From positions 1 through 5,815 of the forward strand of contig CALIRC010000117.1 in the NCBI GenBank assembly GCA_938044295.1: DNA of 5,815 nucleotides, given 5' to 3'. The notes under the pieces are model-generated. The model was given only the letters and a program-made list of their open reading frames with translations, was not told where the DNA came from and ran no database searches. Each line of letters opens with the position of its first letter. Within the stretch, counting starts at the first letter, position 1. This DNA comes from Minisyncoccota bacterium. Its GTDB lineage: Bacteria > Patescibacteriota > Minisyncoccia > Moranbacterales > GCA-2747515. The translations under genes and the position numbers were made by a program. Shown here piece after piece: positions 5,633 through 5,815 of this stretch.

Positions 5633-5648
5633 TTCTCTCAGGAGAGGA
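5633..5648 (+). promoter_or_regulatory. Shine-Dalgarno site inside a hairpin, upstream of the 5651 gene
   Basis: AGGAG (5640-5644), part of AGGAGAGG, lies 6 nt before the ATG at 5651 and fixes that start. It also lies within a small hairpin: TTCTCT (5633-5638) pairs with AGAGGA (5643-5648, one G-U) around the loop CAGG. Pairing would partly hide the ribosome site, so translation may depend on how the leader folds. The ribosome site itself is well supported; the regulatory role is inferred. Confidence 0.65.
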
Positions 5649-5650
5649 TC

Positions 5651-5815
5651 ATGAAATTGTTGAGAAAAAAAAAGAAATTCCGTCGATTCTTAGGCGGAAA
5701 ATGGAATTTGGTGCAATATGCGCCTTCAGAAAATATGTGCAGTTCTCATGCTGCGCGCTGGTTGCGTCCTGGTGAAGATGAGCAGGGAAAAGTTCTCCAG
5801 TCTGAGAACTGGACT
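5651..5815 (+). CDS. Unrecognised protein with a Lys/Arg-rich N-terminus (3' end beyond window)
   Basis: An ATG with a well-placed Shine-Dalgarno site opens a frame of 55 codons that is still open at the window edge. The first 12 residues are strongly basic (MKLLRKKKKFRR). They are followed by LGGKWNLVQYAPSENMCSSHAARWLRP and an acidic, polar stretch. I recognise no family. The N-terminus lacks a hydrophobic segment, so it is not a signal peptide. It could bind nucleic acid or be the tail of a ribosome-associated or phage-like protein, but this is open. The gene follows the long structured leader, is divergent from the trmB-like regulator, and is the only one in the window with a clear Shine-Dalgarno site. 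Nine consecutive A residues (5665-5673) encode part of the lysine run and contain the heptamer A-AAA-AAG in frame. Confidence 0.75.
   Translation, partial: MKLLRKKKKFRRFLGGKWNLVQYAPSENMCSSHAARWLRPGEDEQGKVLQSENWT

Larger units (their letters stand above)
5016..5650 (+). ncRNA. Candidate structured RNA / long hairpin-rich 5' leader
   Basis: The ~635 bases between the inferred promoter and the start of the next gene hold no convincing protein gene. They do hold a dense series of short stems. Those seen include 5094-5114, 5140-5156, 5196-5246 (outer arms), 5265-5280, 5287-5306, 5325-5343, 5344-5377, 5381-5398, 5491-5506, 5508-5526, 5558-5573, 5586-5602, 5613-5629 and 5633-5648. Most have perfect arms of 5-10 bp and loops of 3-7 nt. 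Several arms are interchangeable, so more than one fold is possible. No obvious intrinsic terminator with a T tract was found inside, so the RNA probably continues into the gene at 5651, though processing into a separate RNA is possible. I do not recognise a known family. I looked for T-box, TPP, cobalamin, SAM, RNase P and tmRNA signatures without success. The boundaries are estimates. Confidence 0.55.

Noticed and set aside
5090..5650. CRISPR array
   Set aside because: The repeats are short, unevenly spaced and different in sequence. Only the hairpin arms recur, and there are no uniform spacers.
5016..5650. Known riboswitch, T-box, RNase P RNA, tmRNA or tRNA
   Set aside because: I could not find the conserved cores of these families by eye. 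A covariance-model search would be needed to exclude divergent members.
1..5815. Recoded UGA (glycine) as in Gracilibacteria/Absconditabacteria
   Set aside because: All main genes are open under the standard code, and glycines in Walker A, the signature motif and the membrane segments use GGN codons.
5016..5815. Group II intron, retron or IscB/TnpB guide-RNA locus, given a structured RNA upstream of a protein gene
   Set aside because: No intron-like 5' consensus is evident, and the visible 55 residues at 5651 show no reverse transcriptase, RuvC or HNH motif. The gene is cut off, so this is not fully excluded.

Overview
The window looks like bacterial chromosomal DNA of moderate GC content with the standard genetic code. 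All four complete or 3'-complete genes end in TAG, and no in-frame TGA has to be read through. Several traits fit a Candidate Phyla Radiation (Patescibacteria) genome: a TrmB-family regulator, genes with poor or absent Shine-Dalgarno sites, one apparently leaderless gene, tight spacing, and a large lineage-restricted acidic helical protein. This placement is an inference from style, not from a marker gene, and is only moderately likely.

Layout. Positions 1-1810 (+) carry the end of an ABC transporter ATPase and a MacB/FtsX-type permease. The two form an operon that probably continues upstream, and it is closed by a good intrinsic terminator at 1870-1895. A TATAAT box at 1913-1918 lies so close to the next ATG (1925) that the 700-codon gene at 1925-4027 is probably transcribed without a leader. 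Its product is unfamiliar. Most of it is predicted helical and charged, and the last ~90 residues resemble a degenerate GNAT acetyltransferase fold. It converges with a TrmB-family regulator gene (4024-4788, -), and the two stop codons share one CTAG tetranucleotide.

From 4789 to 5650 there is no convincing protein gene, but there is much structure. The trmB promoter (TTGACA, 17 bp, TATAAT on the minus strand) overlaps two perfect inverted repeats, which are likely operators. About 110 bp away is a plus-strand promoter (TTGACC, 17 bp, TAATAT with an extended -10 TG). Its -35 region shares a near-identical ~16-bp sequence with the trmB -35 region, so one regulator may bind both.

Downstream of that promoter lie about 635 nt packed with a dozen or more short, mostly perfect stem-loops. 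Several of them use the same interchangeable arms (TCTCTC/GAGAGA). The last one contains the Shine-Dalgarno site of an unrecognised lysine/arginine-rich protein gene that begins at 5651 and runs off the window. This hairpin-rich leader or non-coding RNA, with its divergent TrmB regulator, is the most interesting part of the window. A working model is a TrmB-controlled transcript with a structured leader that regulates translation of the 5651 gene. No known riboswitch, tRNA, tmRNA or mobile-element RNA was recognised in it.
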